Positions 12,901 through 24,172 of a stretch of 64,000 nucleotides of DNA are shown here, in pieces (position 1 is the stretch's first letter; each line of letters starts with the position of its first letter). Location of the stretch: the NCBI RefSeq assembly GCF_022201045.2, contig NC_068559.1:23009501-23073500 (forward strand), read 5' to 3'. Under the pieces are notes generated by a model. The model worked only from the letters and a program-made list of their open reading frames with translations, did no database searches and was not told the DNA's origin. The translations under genes and the position numbers were made by a program. Source of the stretch: Citrus sinensis (lineage: Eukaryota; Streptophyta; Magnoliopsida; Sapindales; Rutaceae).

Positions 12901-14457
12901 GGCTTGTGGGTTCAATCCTGTAAAGAAAGATGAGCTTGCAATCATTTGCATTTGAAATGTATATTTATAAAGCAATGTCATTGAATGGGGCTGCCTTATG
13001 TTTTTTTGGTCAATTTCACGCGTGGATCCTACGTCTTATTGTACAAATAAATTTAAAAGTCAGCTGTAGTACACTTAAATCTAACCACCTATTCTCCCAA
13101 AAAAAAAATGAAAAAAAAATATAATCACCCACAAAAGAAAAAGAAAGCACTTATCATGCATGAATGTGTGAGTTGGATGGGGTCAACACAATCAATTTTG
13201 TGGCCAAAAGTAAGTACCTGAATAACCTGGTTGGTGGCTTATTTGCTTTACATTGTTCGTAACTCGTGTTATTTTTTATTTTTTACTTTTTCCTGCAGTT
13301 ATCCGTGGTTGGTTGGTTAGAAGATGCTCAGGAGACATATGCTTGTTGAAGTCCGTGGAAAGCAAGGTAATACTTATCTATTCATTATAGCTTTTTTTCT
13401 TCTAAGCTGCTTCACTCATACTTGATACAAGCAGTACGAATCTCGCACTTGGTTTCATATGTCTTAAATGATAGCATTCCTTAGTTACTTTGTGTTTGGA
13501 AAAAAGGAAGCTGCATCTATCTCATACTTCCTATGAATCTTGGGAGAAAATTTATCATGTCTTTCCACTAACCCTAATTTTAATTTCTTACTTGCACAAA
13601 TGGCATTTCTTGCAAAGTTTATAAGTAAAATTCCCTAGACCAATGTGGGGAAGATGGAATTGCATTTGCCACTAACGAGTGTGTGGTACAGCTTCTCGGC
13701 AATCAATTTATATTAAGCCAGTCCTGGCATTTTTTATTTTTGGAGTTACCTGTTTGTTTGCATGTAAAATGCTAAATTAAACCTAAATCCCTTACAGGGT
13801 AATGATTCAGATGAGGTGCTGGTGAAAGCATCATTTCTTGCTGAGTTACAGCGTCGAGTTCTTAAAGCTGAGGCTGCTCTCAGAGAGAAAGAGGAGGAAA
13901 ATGACATTCTTCATCAAAGACTCCAGCAATATGAGAGTCGTTGGTCTGAATATGAGCAGAAAATGAAGTCCATGGAAGAAGTGTGGCAAAAGCAAATGAG
14001 ATCCCTGCAATCCAGTCTTTCTATTGCAAAGAAAAGTCTTGCTATAGATGATTCAGAGCGAAATTCTGATGCATCAGTCAATGCAAGTGATGAAGTAGAG
14101 TACAGCTGGGATACGGGAAGTAATTGCAAGGGCCAAGAGAGCAATGGTGTGAGACCAATGAGTGCAGGTTTGAGTGTCATTAGTCGGTTGGCTGAAGAAT
14201 TTGATCAAAGGAGCCAAGTATTTGGTGACGATGCCAAGTTCTTGGTGGAAGTGAAGTCAGGTCAGGTTGAAGCAAGTTTAAATCCAGACAAGGAGCTTAG
14301 AAGGTTGAAGCAGATGTTCGAAGCTTGGAAGAAAGATTATGGATCACGCCTACGGGAAACAAAGGTGATTTTGAATAAGCTTGGGAGTGAAGAAGGTGCC
14401 ATTGATAGAGTGAAAAAGAAGTGGTGGGGAAGAAGGAACAGCACAAGGATAAACTAA
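995..14457 (+). CDS. ATM1: Class VIII unconventional myosin
   Basis: Actin-based motor; plant myosin VIII acts at plasmodesmata, new cell plates and endocytic sites. Exons: 995-1348, 2980-3081, 3170-3313, 3413-3563, 3678-3705, 5223-5388, 5537-5600, 5707-5720, 5819-5903, 6423-6526, 6642-6780, 7780-7898, 8155-8307, 8400-8489, 8603-8680, 10154-10312, 10617-10823, 11265-11470, 11569-11704, 12514-12643, 12733-12879, 13299-13366, 13798-14457. They join in frame to 1167 codons, close to Arabidopsis ATM1. Visible: P-loop GESGAGKT near residue 261, switch I NDNSSRFGK near 309, switch [10 protein letters not shown] at 533-540, four IQ motifs at about 848-937, a coiled coil at about 960-1030, and a basic tail ending [14 protein letters not shown]. 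The class VIII N-terminal extension (about 118 residues) is present. No stop or frameshift was found. The symbol rests on similarity and gene order; a VIII-B paralogue is the alternative. Confidence 0.95.
2631..2790. repeat. Three-copy 55-bp tandem repeat in myosin intron 1
   Basis: A unit containing GAACTCT, AAGTTAGTAA and TTATCAATGTAAGAATGATG recurs with GAACTCT at 2649, 2704 and 2760, a period of 55-56 bases. The third copy is partial. It lies wholly inside intron 1 and has no coding content. Confidence 0.85.
4437..4848. repeat. 207-bp tandem duplication in myosin intron 5
   Basis: Two copies, about 4437-4643 and 4644-4848, differ at scattered bases. Each begins TGGGATTGATGTGAAA. Because 207 is a multiple of three, a minus-strand frame stays open through both copies (4426-4830). 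The translated unit resembles no family I know, so the open frame is probably incidental. Confidence 0.9.
8960..9150. mobile_element. Degenerate MITE in myosin intron 15
   Basis: The two ends are imperfect inverted repeats. The left end (from about 8964) contains TAATGCTACACTTC, GTATCCCAACTATTT and CAAGTGATG. The right end, read on the minus strand from about 9151, contains TATTATACTTCCC, ATATCCCAGTATTT and CAAGTGATG. There is no coding capacity and no clear target duplication, so this is an old, decayed copy. Confidence 0.5.
9151..9783. mobile_element. Non-autonomous element with TAAAACCTC ends in myosin intron 15
   Basis: The left terminus reads TAAAACCTCTATAAA at 9151. The right terminus is its inverted counterpart, GAGGTTTTA at 9775-9783. 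The interior is very AT-rich and non-coding. Sequences starting with AAACCTCTATAAATTAATA are a common dispersed class in dicots (recalled, not searched). It directly abuts the MITE at 8960-9150, and together they make up more than half of the 1473-base intron. No target duplication is visible. Confidence 0.45.
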
Positions 14458-15736
14458 GAGTTATTCTGTAGTCCGCTTTACTTGTGAATGCATATTAACT
14501 TTTCCTTTTCCCGAGATGCGAATTGCTGCCTAGAAATATTGTGACGAGTGTTGCAAGCAATTTGTTGTACAAGAGCCTGGTGAGTCAAATATGTGCCTAA
14601 GTCAAAATATGTATATCATTTTTCATTTTAATTGGATTACGATGGTTGTAAAATCTGATATCATGCATTTTTATTTTTTTTTTGGGGGGGGCATAGCAAC
14701 GTAAATCTAATTTATGAAATCTTGCTTGATCATCCTGGAACTGTCAATATTACATGGTTATTGACTGACAACTATTATTCTGGGAATGGAAAATAAGAGT
14801 TCTCAAGAATACTCGAATAAAGCCATGCTTTGATGGAGCTGCACTGTGGCAGCCCAGTCACAGCCCAGTAGTCCCAAACGGGATCTGAGATTAGTACGTG
14901 GGCTAATAAATTTCAGACAAGGAAGAGATAGGAGAAGACCTTCCATATAGCAAATTGTATATTTATTCAAAATGGGGCAGAATACTTAGAAAGATGATGA
15001 GCCGGATAATACAATATCACTGTGGTGAAACTTTGATATCAGCAATTTTAAATCTCACGGCAGCTTCAACTTCTTGATCCGTACCACTGGGATGTCATTG
15101 ACACTATTAAAAATCATCGTAGATCCTTGACAATTAGCCATATATGCAGCAACGAGACCAATTGGTGCCGCCGGGGGACAAGATGTGACCGGTTTGAAGA
15201 TGCTTTGAGGGAAAGAAGTGGATTTGCCCTCGAACTCTAATTGGCCTTTTAATAGTATTCTTCTACAGAGAGTGACAAAATTTGTGCATAGAAATTGGTA
15301 GAAATTCCCGGTGAAATTAACCAATTGTAGTTTGGCATTATTGTAATGACTACTAAAAGATTGATAGCGTCACTAGCGAAATACGGAAATAGGCAATCGT
15401 AGTTTGGCATTTTCAAAACATTAATGCCAATAAAATAAAATAAATCAATTAAGAGAGCTTTGGTTGTATCAATTCTGCGCTGAATACAATTTTTCATTGG
15501 ATTATCCTCTGAAAAAAAAAAGGTTTACATGAAGAAAAGAAAGTACACATGAAAAGTTGAATAGGGGATCAATGGTCATACATTCTTCGTTAGAGTGCTG
15601 ACGTGGCTAACAAACTGAACACACAGAGAAGCTCAACACGCGTTACTTTGCCTTAGTTCCTTCAACTCCTAAGAAGATTCAAAAACTGCTGCTGCTGATT
15701 CGCACTCCTTCTGTTTCTGTAATTGAAAATTAAATA
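14458..15736. other. Intergenic: myosin 3' UTR and RIBF promoter
   Basis: The myosin 3' UTR probably occupies the first 150-200 bases. No tRNA or recognisable gene is present apart from the small minus-strand open frames annotated separately. The last 100 bases are the RIBF leader and promoter, with no strong TATA box that I can identify. Confidence 0.6.
15055..15497 (-). pseudogene. Unrecognised minus-strand coding-like fragment
   Basis: Two overlapping minus-strand frames, 15249-15497 and 15055-15324, have a fairly protein-like composition. The second includes SCPPAAPIGLVAAYMANCQG. I do not recognise a family. No splice pair joins the two frames cleanly and no start context stands out, so this may be a decayed gene fragment or chance. 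Confidence is low. Confidence 0.2.
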
Positions 15737-18700
15737 ATGTTGGGTGGGAGCTCTCGTATTTCATATCATTTACGAATACGGGAGTGCAATTACCACCACT
15801 ACCATCAAAACCAAAATCTAGGGTTAGGGTTTTGTAGCTCCAGAATATTTCAGCTATCGTCGTTCATGGTGAGACCGCTTTCCGCGGCCATAATCGGAGA
15901 GAAATGTAAGCAAAGATTGCAGCAGAGATTGGTTTCTTCTTCCAGCCTTCAAAGCAAATCCTCCGGCGAAATGCCTACTCTCCCCAGCTGTTTCAGGTTT
16001 TATTCTTTTCCGTTAATTTGCTGTTGTTTTGGGATGCCGTTTCTGCATTCTGAAATTAATTAAAGGAAGAAACTTTTTTTTTTCAAATTTTTGCTGCATT
16101 CAAATAAAATGATTTTATGGAATGGCCGAAACATCGAGATGTGCTTCATACTCTTTTTATTCCTTGCTTTTGCTACTGCTATGCAGTCATATATGAAAAT
16201 TTGTTACTTAGCTATGTCTCTTGTATTATAGTTCTTTAGTTAGTAATTTTGTGAAATTTTGCTCAATTTGGTGCTCGAAGTGGTAGAAAGAGGAATTGCC
16301 ATGAATATCACATTATCTGTGTGTGGGAGGGATGTACTTGTTTTCTGTATTATCCATCCAATGTTTTGTTTATCTGATTACCTTTTTATTTTTTTTTGTA
16401 CAAAGTGAACGAGAAGATGATCGTGAGCTTCCTGGTGAAGGATTATCCCCAGTGGCAGGTTTTCTTTTACTGATCTCTCTTGGTTTTTCTGTTTCCTGAA
16501 TTCTCTTTCCATTACTGTGTAAAATATTGGCAATGGTGACTGTGAGGTTTTGCAATTTTTTTCCCCCAAATCCAGGTAATATGTTGTTCTTTTAAAAAAA
16601 AAAAATTACTGAATCTGCTTTTATGAAACCAATTGTTAATTAATCAAAGTGTCAGGAGTTGTTGCATTGCTTTCTCGGTTCTCTACCATGTGCTGTAAGT
16701 TCTTTAAACTGGTTAGAATGTTGACAATTGTTTGTAATGTTGAACTGCTTGAAGGTTTATGATCTCTACCCAGTACTTTTTGGGAACTGTTGTGTAATAG
16801 AATGAAAAAGTTAGTCTATTATGTGATATGAACCTTTAGTCTATCATTTATGAATGGCAAGTATAGACACCGCTCCATTTTCCTAATTCTAAATGATGCT
16901 CCAAGTGTTGTTAAGAACTGCATTATTCAGTTTAGCATTACAGCTTAGTTTTAACAAGTCTTACATAATCTTTTGGAACCTATTGATGAACTATTGGTGA
17001 ATTTATCTTTTGAACATGCTAGTTACGATTTCTTTATTATGACTTATTGTTGCCAGGAGGGATAGTAGCTTTGGGAAAGTTTGATGCCCTTCATATTGGT
17101 CATCGAGAACTTGCAATTCAAGCATCAAAGATTGGAGCTCCATATTTGTTGTCATTTATAGGAATGGCTGAAGTATTTGGTTGGGAGCCTAGGTACAAAC
17201 ATTGTTCCCATGTTTTTGTCTTTTTCTAGGCTTCTTCTTTTATAACTACAGTTGTGTGGCCGCAATTGTCTTGGTTTAGTTTTCTACCAATCCCTGGACC
17301 AAAACAGATCTTCACGTGTTGAATCTGGGTGGCTTAAGAACTGATTTGAACTGACCAACTGTAATTTCTTCTGGGTCTGCTTTCTTGGTACTTGGTTAAT
17401 TCTGGTTTCACTTATTGTAGGATGGAGAGTATATATATATATATATGTTCGATGTTTATCTGTTGTAGCTCATTCTACGCAAACCAGTTATAGATTCCTG
17501 GGGTGTATAAAGGATTGTATGTCTTTGTTTCATTTATAGGCAACTTGTTCACATCCTTTAAAGTCTTTTCTACTCAAAACAAACGTCCTATATTTCCAAC
17601 CAAAATGGTAAATTTTTACTATAATTGTTCATGAATGTCTTATGTTTAAAATTTTTACTTTGTAATTTTGTTTTAAGAAGTGCTAATGACTTTAAGTGAG
17701 GAGGATCCTTTGGTCAATTGGAGATCAGTGAGCAATTCTTTCAAGGATGCTTATGCTTCTTTTTTATAGGAGAATGTGTATTACAGTTATTATTAAGAGT
17801 TAGTTGACTGTCAAACTCTATGCACCTAATTCCATGTCTCTACCCTTGTGAGTCGTGATAACCATTTAAGTTTGGACAATTGACATTTATACTAAATGAA
17901 TTTGGCTTACATCTGATTTGTTAAATGGTGGGACTTTGATTATGTGGTACAATCTTGTAGGACATATATATGATATATTAATCTGTCTGAATAGGGCTCC
18001 CATAGTCGCTAAATGTGACCGGAAGCGGGTTCTTTCATCTTGGGCTCCATACTGTGGTAATGTGGCCCCAGTAGAGTTCCAGATACAATTTTCAAGTGTT
18101 CGACATCTCTCTCCACAACAGTTTGTTGAGAAATTATCAAGGGAGCTTGGAGTGCGCGGAGTTGTGGCAGGTAAATTTTAAGGTTGATGACGATTCTTTC
18201 TGGGTTTTTTGTCAGCAATTTGTAATGTGGAAGAATACATTAAATCATGCTGAATAAATTCTTTAATGGCTAATTGTGGCAGGTGAAAACTACCGGTTTG
18301 GATATAAAGCTGCTGGCGATGCATCAGAGTTGGTGAGACTGTGTGAGGAGTATGGCATGGATGCTTGCATTATAAATTCTGTCATGGACAAGCATCAAGA
18401 TTCAAGAGATATAGACTGTAATGATTCTAAAGAGAGAGGACAGGTTTCATCAACCCGTGTTCGTCAAGCTTTAGCCATGGGTGACATGAAATATGTGTCA
18501 GAGCTTCTAGGTCGTCAACATCGTCTCATATTAACGGTGAATGACCACGATGAGTTAATTAGTACTAGCAATAAGCATCGAGTGTCAGTTCCAAAGTCTT
18601 GTTTATTAAATCTCCCTCCAAAGGAAGGTTTCTATGGGAACAGTGTTCTTTTATTTGGTGAAGAAAACCCAGTAAAATGTAGAATATGCATTGATGCATC

Positions 18701-18800
18701 ACATATCCACTTAGAAATGGATAAGGTAGGTTTTTGTAATTTTGATCATTCTCAAGACTTTAAGTTGTTGGGTATTGAATTTGGTGACTTACAATGTTAA
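15737..18800 (+). CDS. RIBF: Plastid FMN adenylyltransferase (FAD synthetase), RIBF type
   Basis: Transfers AMP from ATP to FMN to make FAD, the last step of flavin cofactor synthesis. Arabidopsis RIBF1 and RIBF2 are plastid enzymes lacking the riboflavin kinase domain of bacterial RibF. Exons: 15737-15996, 16406-16458, 17057-17192, 17995-18170, 18283-18800, giving 380 residues. The nucleotidyltransferase signature [10 protein letters not shown] is at residues 111-120 (HIGH at 117-120) and the SSTRVR motif at about 264-269. The first 100 residues are Ser/Arg-rich with little conserved sequence, as expected for a transit peptide. The final exon runs through a possible GT at 18726; reading through retains a conserved C-terminus ([18 protein letters not shown]), so no intron is placed there. 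No kinase domain follows. Confidence 0.93.
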
Positions 18801-21800
18801 TTAGTTTAAGTTAGGTTTCTGTGTTTTAACTTTATTCTGGTTGGCTATTTCGCGGACAAAAAACTTCATCCATGTTCTTGAAGGAAAGGATGTCTACCCT
18901 CCACAGATCCATTAGAGCACAACTGTTCTTATTTATCAGTTCAAGTATGTAAATATATAGATACAAATCACAAATCCTAGAATGCTTCTTCATTCTTCAA
19001 GTTAAGGATGTAATTTTGCTTATTAATTTTAGGGATCTCATTTTGTCTGTAGCTGTTGCTTGGATCTTATTGCTGCCTGTACTATTCATAGCTGGTATTT
19101 GGAGCCTGGTCTTTTGATCTGTGAGTTCCCCTTCGGTGTAGGCATTTGAGTTCTATCACTTGGAAAATTCTCACAGCTGAATAGGACTGAGAAGCATGAA
19201 GGTGGGTGTGTCAAGAAGTTCCAAGTTATAATGGCAAAATCGACACAAGCAGAGCTGTATTTGGAGACAAGTATCATTGTCCTGGATACAGCTTCTTTTC
19301 TCAAACATGCAATCTGTTATGAAGGTGTTGGTATCTTTAAGAGGATTTTGGGAAAATAACAATTTACGGGTTTGTATTTTAGTAAAACAGCAATTTCAGC
19401 AGGAATTCGATCTTTTAGCCAAAGAATAGTGTCATCTGATGGTATGCTCAAACAAAGATGATTTACGATACAAAGCTTTGATCTGAGAAACTCCGAAGTG
19501 TGAGGCAACCGAAATCAAGTTATAAAAGATATGATAAATCTTGGTTTTGAGCATTTTTTGCATCCATCTGATGGTGCTGTCGAAACTTATCTGAGTCTGC
19601 TTAACCGATTGTCTTGTCAGAGCTTGCTTAACACTAGTATCAAACACGTGGGGCATTTACGTTAGATCAATAATGTTTTTGCTAAAACATTAGGGTCAAG
19701 GATAGGCTCTGTTTCAGTCTTTCTCTGTTTCTGTATGTTCTTTCCTGAGTTTGACGAAACCTATTTCCAAATGTCTGTGACCTGGTCATTCCTTTTCTAC
19801 TTTTTAACCATTTTCTCATACGCTGAGTGCCAGATTTTTGGCAACCTTGTCTGTTGTTTGGTTAGAGATTGAGAATTTTGTTAGGCAATGCTTCGCAGCG
19901 CATATACGAAAATGGGGGGAAAAAAACAATAATGAAATCTGAACTGTTGTGGTATTGATCAAACAAAGTATCAGACATGGCATTGCAAATGCGTCCCTTG
20001 CACGCGTAGTTATCTTGTTTTCATTTTTGTTGAGCTCTGGCTTCTGCTAATGTCTCATCCTCACGTTCTTGAGGCTTTAGTGTTGTGAGAACATATACCA
20101 CATTGAGGCTTATCAACAAAAAATGCAACATTTTCTGCTAACGTATAAAGTTGCCACCATCGAACCGCTCCAATTAGATAAAATCTACTGCGAATTGTCG
20201 AAGAGATGAACTTGGTGCCATTGTTGCAGAAATAATGTCTTAAGATTGTTGGGGATATGTACACGTGGGGAATGACAAATGAAGATAAGTGCAGCAATAA
20301 TAGTGGAACTTTATTATATAAAGTAATGTGTTTACAACTTTGTGTGTAGACAGAAAATAGTAATAATAGGTAAATTGTAAAAAAATAATATGTATTTCAA
20401 AGCACCTTACAAATATCGCATTCCTTAAGATGTTATTTGCCCCCATCAATTGAATGATGCACATGGATTAAGCTAATACGCCTCCAGGATATAAGGAAGC
20501 ACTTATTTGTTTGCTTGCATTGTGCATCGACGAAAATAAACCTGAATACTATTAAATGTTGCAAGCCTACCAAGAATCAATATATTGTTCTCATAGTAAA
20601 CAATATATTGAATATTTGATGCATAAAAAATAGGTGTTATATAATGAAATTCGTTTTAGGAAAGACATCTGAGAAAAAAATGATGTGGGATTATTATTTT
20701 CTATAATTTAATGGCCGAAACAAACTCTCTATTGTGCTGTGCCCTTCCTTTTGCGTTGTCACCTTTCATAATACTTCTTCATTCATGGCTATTTGATCAA
20801 TATTTAATTTTAATCAGTGATCCAAATTAAATTATCATCATTTCAAACGAAATGTTACTATAAAATAATACATCTTCAAATGAAATGTCATCATAAAATG
20901 ATGTATTCTCAACTGAAAAGATAATTTTTTATAAAATATAATTAATTAAATATATCTTTATAATAAGATAATATTTATTTTGAAAATTGTTCCAAGGTGA
21001 ACCAAATAGGAAAGGAAGAAAACAAGAAAAAGGGAAAGGGTGTGTGTTGTGTGGTTGAAGTTGTGACTGTGGAATCAGTATATTATGGGCCATTCCTTGG
21101 TTTTTTTTTTATGATTGAATTGCATTCAAAACACTGGGGGAAAGGGTCCAAAACAGAATGGACAAAAGGAAGCCTAACAGACAACAGAATATTTATGGGC
21201 ATCCGCACAACTTAAGAAAATACCATATGGTGGAGTGGACAATCTGTTTCACTTCAGAATATCCACTGGAATAATCAATCTATATAATTAGGTAAGGTGC
21301 CTCCTCTTGCTCATTTTAACAAAACGCTAAGCATCTGAGCCTCTGAGGGTAGAGCCTTTATTCTCACAGGTGGAGGGAGTCCAGCATAGCACTTGTCTAG
21401 AAATTAAAGGAAGAAACTAGAAAAAAATGAACTTTTTTATTGGATTCATTTATCTTCTTTTTTTTTTTTTAATAATACAATGGGCAACTCGAACTATCTA
21501 CCTTAAAGATACAGTTATGTTAAGAGAATTCTAACTATTAAATTTTAATTCTTATATGTTATTCGTCTATTAAATAGTCAATTACATAACTTATAAAATT
21601 AATATCCTGCCATTTCATATCGATAATTTTGACACAATAATTGGTGAGGGAGGGAGAGGATACCACACCTCCTCAACAAATGGCGGTTATTAATTAATTG
21701 GAAGAGATAGCTTTTTAGCTTTCATGGAAAAGATAAAAATAATGAATTTTTTTTAAATAATAATTTAAGATAATTTAACCTGCAGCGTGCACACAACACA

Positions 21801-21894
21801 AGATATGAAACCGATACTTCCAGCAATAAATAAATAAATAAAAAAATAAGTTAGCGTTGCCGCCGTTGAGTGCAGGCAATGTTTTTATTATTAA
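18801..21894. other. Intergenic, no gene recognised
   Basis: Only short open frames occur, none with family resemblance or splice support. Around 20836-20908 an imperfect tandem pair of about 36 bases carries the motif CAAATGAAATGTCATCATAAAATGAT. The RIBF 3' UTR lies in the first few hundred bases. Confidence 0.6.
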
Positions 21895-22740
21895 AGGGTG
21901 GGGCTATTTGAACCCACTAATTTACTCAATAAATCCACTTTAAAAATAATTTTTTATCATTAAAATACCTCTAAATTAAATTACAGTTATGGACACTAGA
22001 ATATAATTAAAAAAAAACAGAATTTTTACTCTTTAAACCCATCTTTATATTCAACATAGTTTTATAGAACCCTAATCAAATTTTCATTAAACCCTAATCA
22101 ATCAAGAGGTGGAATTCTTCTCTCAAGCCATATATATTGTTAAATAGGCACATGTGAGTTGATTCAGAGTAACAAAATTAATTGTTATTAATTTGATGGA
22201 TATTGATTTTATGGAGGATTAATTGTTTAATTGTTATGATTCGTTTGGGAATGACCCCTCACTCAAAATTGTTTAATTAATATTGATGATTAAATTTTCA
22301 ATTAATAATTAATTATTGTTTTTTCCCAAATTCTGAAAAAAAAATATTTTTTTCTCAAATTCCTCATATTAGATTTTCATACCATCATACAAGATTTTTC
22401 TCACCAATATAATATAACTCAAAAAAATAATTTCATGATGACAACTATTTTCTCCATTTAGAATATTTTGATTCATTTGTCCTTAAACGAGGGCTATTCA
22501 CTCAAAATTGATTATTAAATTTCTAATTAATAATCAATTTTCAATCTAATGGGTTTATAAATAAATATTATGGGTTTAATGAGTAAAATCACTATTATTA
22601 TAAAAATTGGGTTTAGAAAGGGCATATTAAATATTTTAGTGGGTTTACTGAGTAAAATTTAAAATTTTAAAATTTAAAGATGAGTTTATTTAGTAAATAG
22701 GTTTATTGAGTAAATTGGTGGGTTCAAATAGCCCCATCCT
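21895..22740. mobile_element. Inverted-repeat MITE upstream of the alpha/beta-hydrolase gene
   Basis: An 846-bp AT-rich, non-coding element with about 42-bp terminal inverted repeats. The left end starts AGGGTGGGGCTATTTGAACC at 21895; the right end, read on the minus strand from 22740, starts AGGATGGGGCTATTTGAACC. Both continue into a shared AATTTACTCAATAAA. A TAA triplet occurs just outside each end with a one-base offset, which would suit a PIF/Harbinger (Tourist-like) insertion, but the duplication is ambiguous. Inside, the motif TCACTCAAAATTG appears at about 22258 and 22499. Confidence 0.75.
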
Positions 22741-22803
22741 AAACTAAAAGATCTCCTCTTTTCTTTCATTAAAGATTATGTCATGTATATATGTTGAAAA
22801 ACA

Positions 22804-22813
22804 TATATATAAA
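22804..22813 (+). promoter_or_regulatory. TATA box of the alpha/beta-hydrolase gene
   Basis: TATATATAAA at 22804-22813 lies about 50 bases before a CT-rich stretch (22868-22986) typical of plant 5' leaders and ending in a consensus donor CAG|GTGAGT at 22988. It also lies only 64 bases after the MITE end at 22740. Confidence 0.5.
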
Positions 22814-22839
22814 TGCGTATATTGTTGTATTACCAAAGA

Positions 22840-24172
22840 AAAGAATTAACAAACGAAAGCATAAGCCTCTCTCTCTCTCTCACACGCATTCCCATATTCT
22901 TCTCTCCATTCTCCAATAAACGCGGACCTTCTCTCTACGTCGCCGTTTACCGTACCCATCTTCTTCTTTCTTCATTTATCCCTTCAGGTGAGTCTTTTTT
23001 TTTTTTATAATATTTAGTAATTTGTTGCTATTTACATGATCTTTTCAATCCTGATATCCAGATTTCAGTGCGCAGAAAAAGGAAAAGAAAAAAAAAGGAA
23101 ATTGGAAGTCTTCGAATCTTTTTTTTTTATTATTTGCATTTCCGTTTACTGAGTTTCGGTACGAGATAATTCGGCCGGTCGTTGAAGGGGTAGATTGGTC
23201 ATTTGATTTCACATTCTTACATTTTAAATTTAATTCAACCTACCCATTTAAGCGGTTCACGTTACAGATTAACTCATTCCACATTTGCACCTCAAGTTTC
23301 GTCGTACTGGGTTAACCGCACCGCGCCCGTTAATTTACTTTTCCGTTTGTCCTGTGGGAAAATTCCGAATTCCCCGTTCTCTCCTCGATTCCATATTTGC
23401 ATCTGTGCAATACAAAGTTTTTACATGGGCTATAATGTCTTTTCATGTGTCGTTCCTTCCTAAATTGTCGGAGTACTAAGATACAGCCATCAACCACTGT
23501 TACGCATCTTCACCTCACTCGTGGCGCCCTCTTATTGGTCAACCGCAGCTCCTTTGCGTAGCTGTACACAGACAATACACGCGCTGTCCTTTCTATTAAT
23601 CCTTAAATTAGCTTTCTTTCAATAAACAACACTGATTAATTTAATTAATTATATATAATTACTTAACGTGAAATCTGTTTTAATTGATTTTATTTTTTGT
23701 CGTTGCAGTTGCAGGAGCTTTCCTCAAACGTGAAAAGAGCATTATTTATTTAGGCGCGGGGCACGTCCCCGTCTCTCCTTGAGTTTGACTCCGAAAGAAG
23801 CTTCGGTGGTCGGTGACGCCGCGCATGCAATTTCGACCGGGCTGTCTACAAGTAAAAAATTGACGGCCCGGTTTTATTGGACCTGACCAACTCCACGTCA
23901 GCCTCTTCTTAATTTTTACGCACGTTATTCAAAGAAAAAAGGAATATACTCTTATACCGTCTCTGACTCCTATTTTCTAGCGTGTTTGCTGCCACTTTCT
24001 TCTATTTTGCTTTCGTCTCTTCGATTCTTTTCAAGGGGTCACCATTGAATTTTTCATCTCCAATTTATCGTGCAGGTGGTTCAATCTGGATTGTGGTTTG
24101 CGTTGTATGGGCGTTGCTTGATAGTGCTACTCTTATGAGAGAGAGATTTCTTTTCTTCTGAAGTTTTTCAAT
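22840..24172 (+). other. Probable spliced 5' leader of the alpha/beta-hydrolase gene
   Basis: A leader exon of about 22840-22987 appears to splice from the donor at 22988 to an acceptor at 23707-23708 or 24074-24075. Both acceptors are plausible and I cannot choose between them. Two very short upstream ORFs, at 24107-24121 and 24135-24161, precede the main start at 24173. The main start fits because family similarity follows in frame. Transcript data would be needed for the real leader. Confidence 0.4.

Noticed and set aside
18726..18800. Possible last intron of RIBF starting at GTAGGT (18726)
   Set aside because: Reading through gives a conserved C-terminus that matches the known family; splicing there would remove it.
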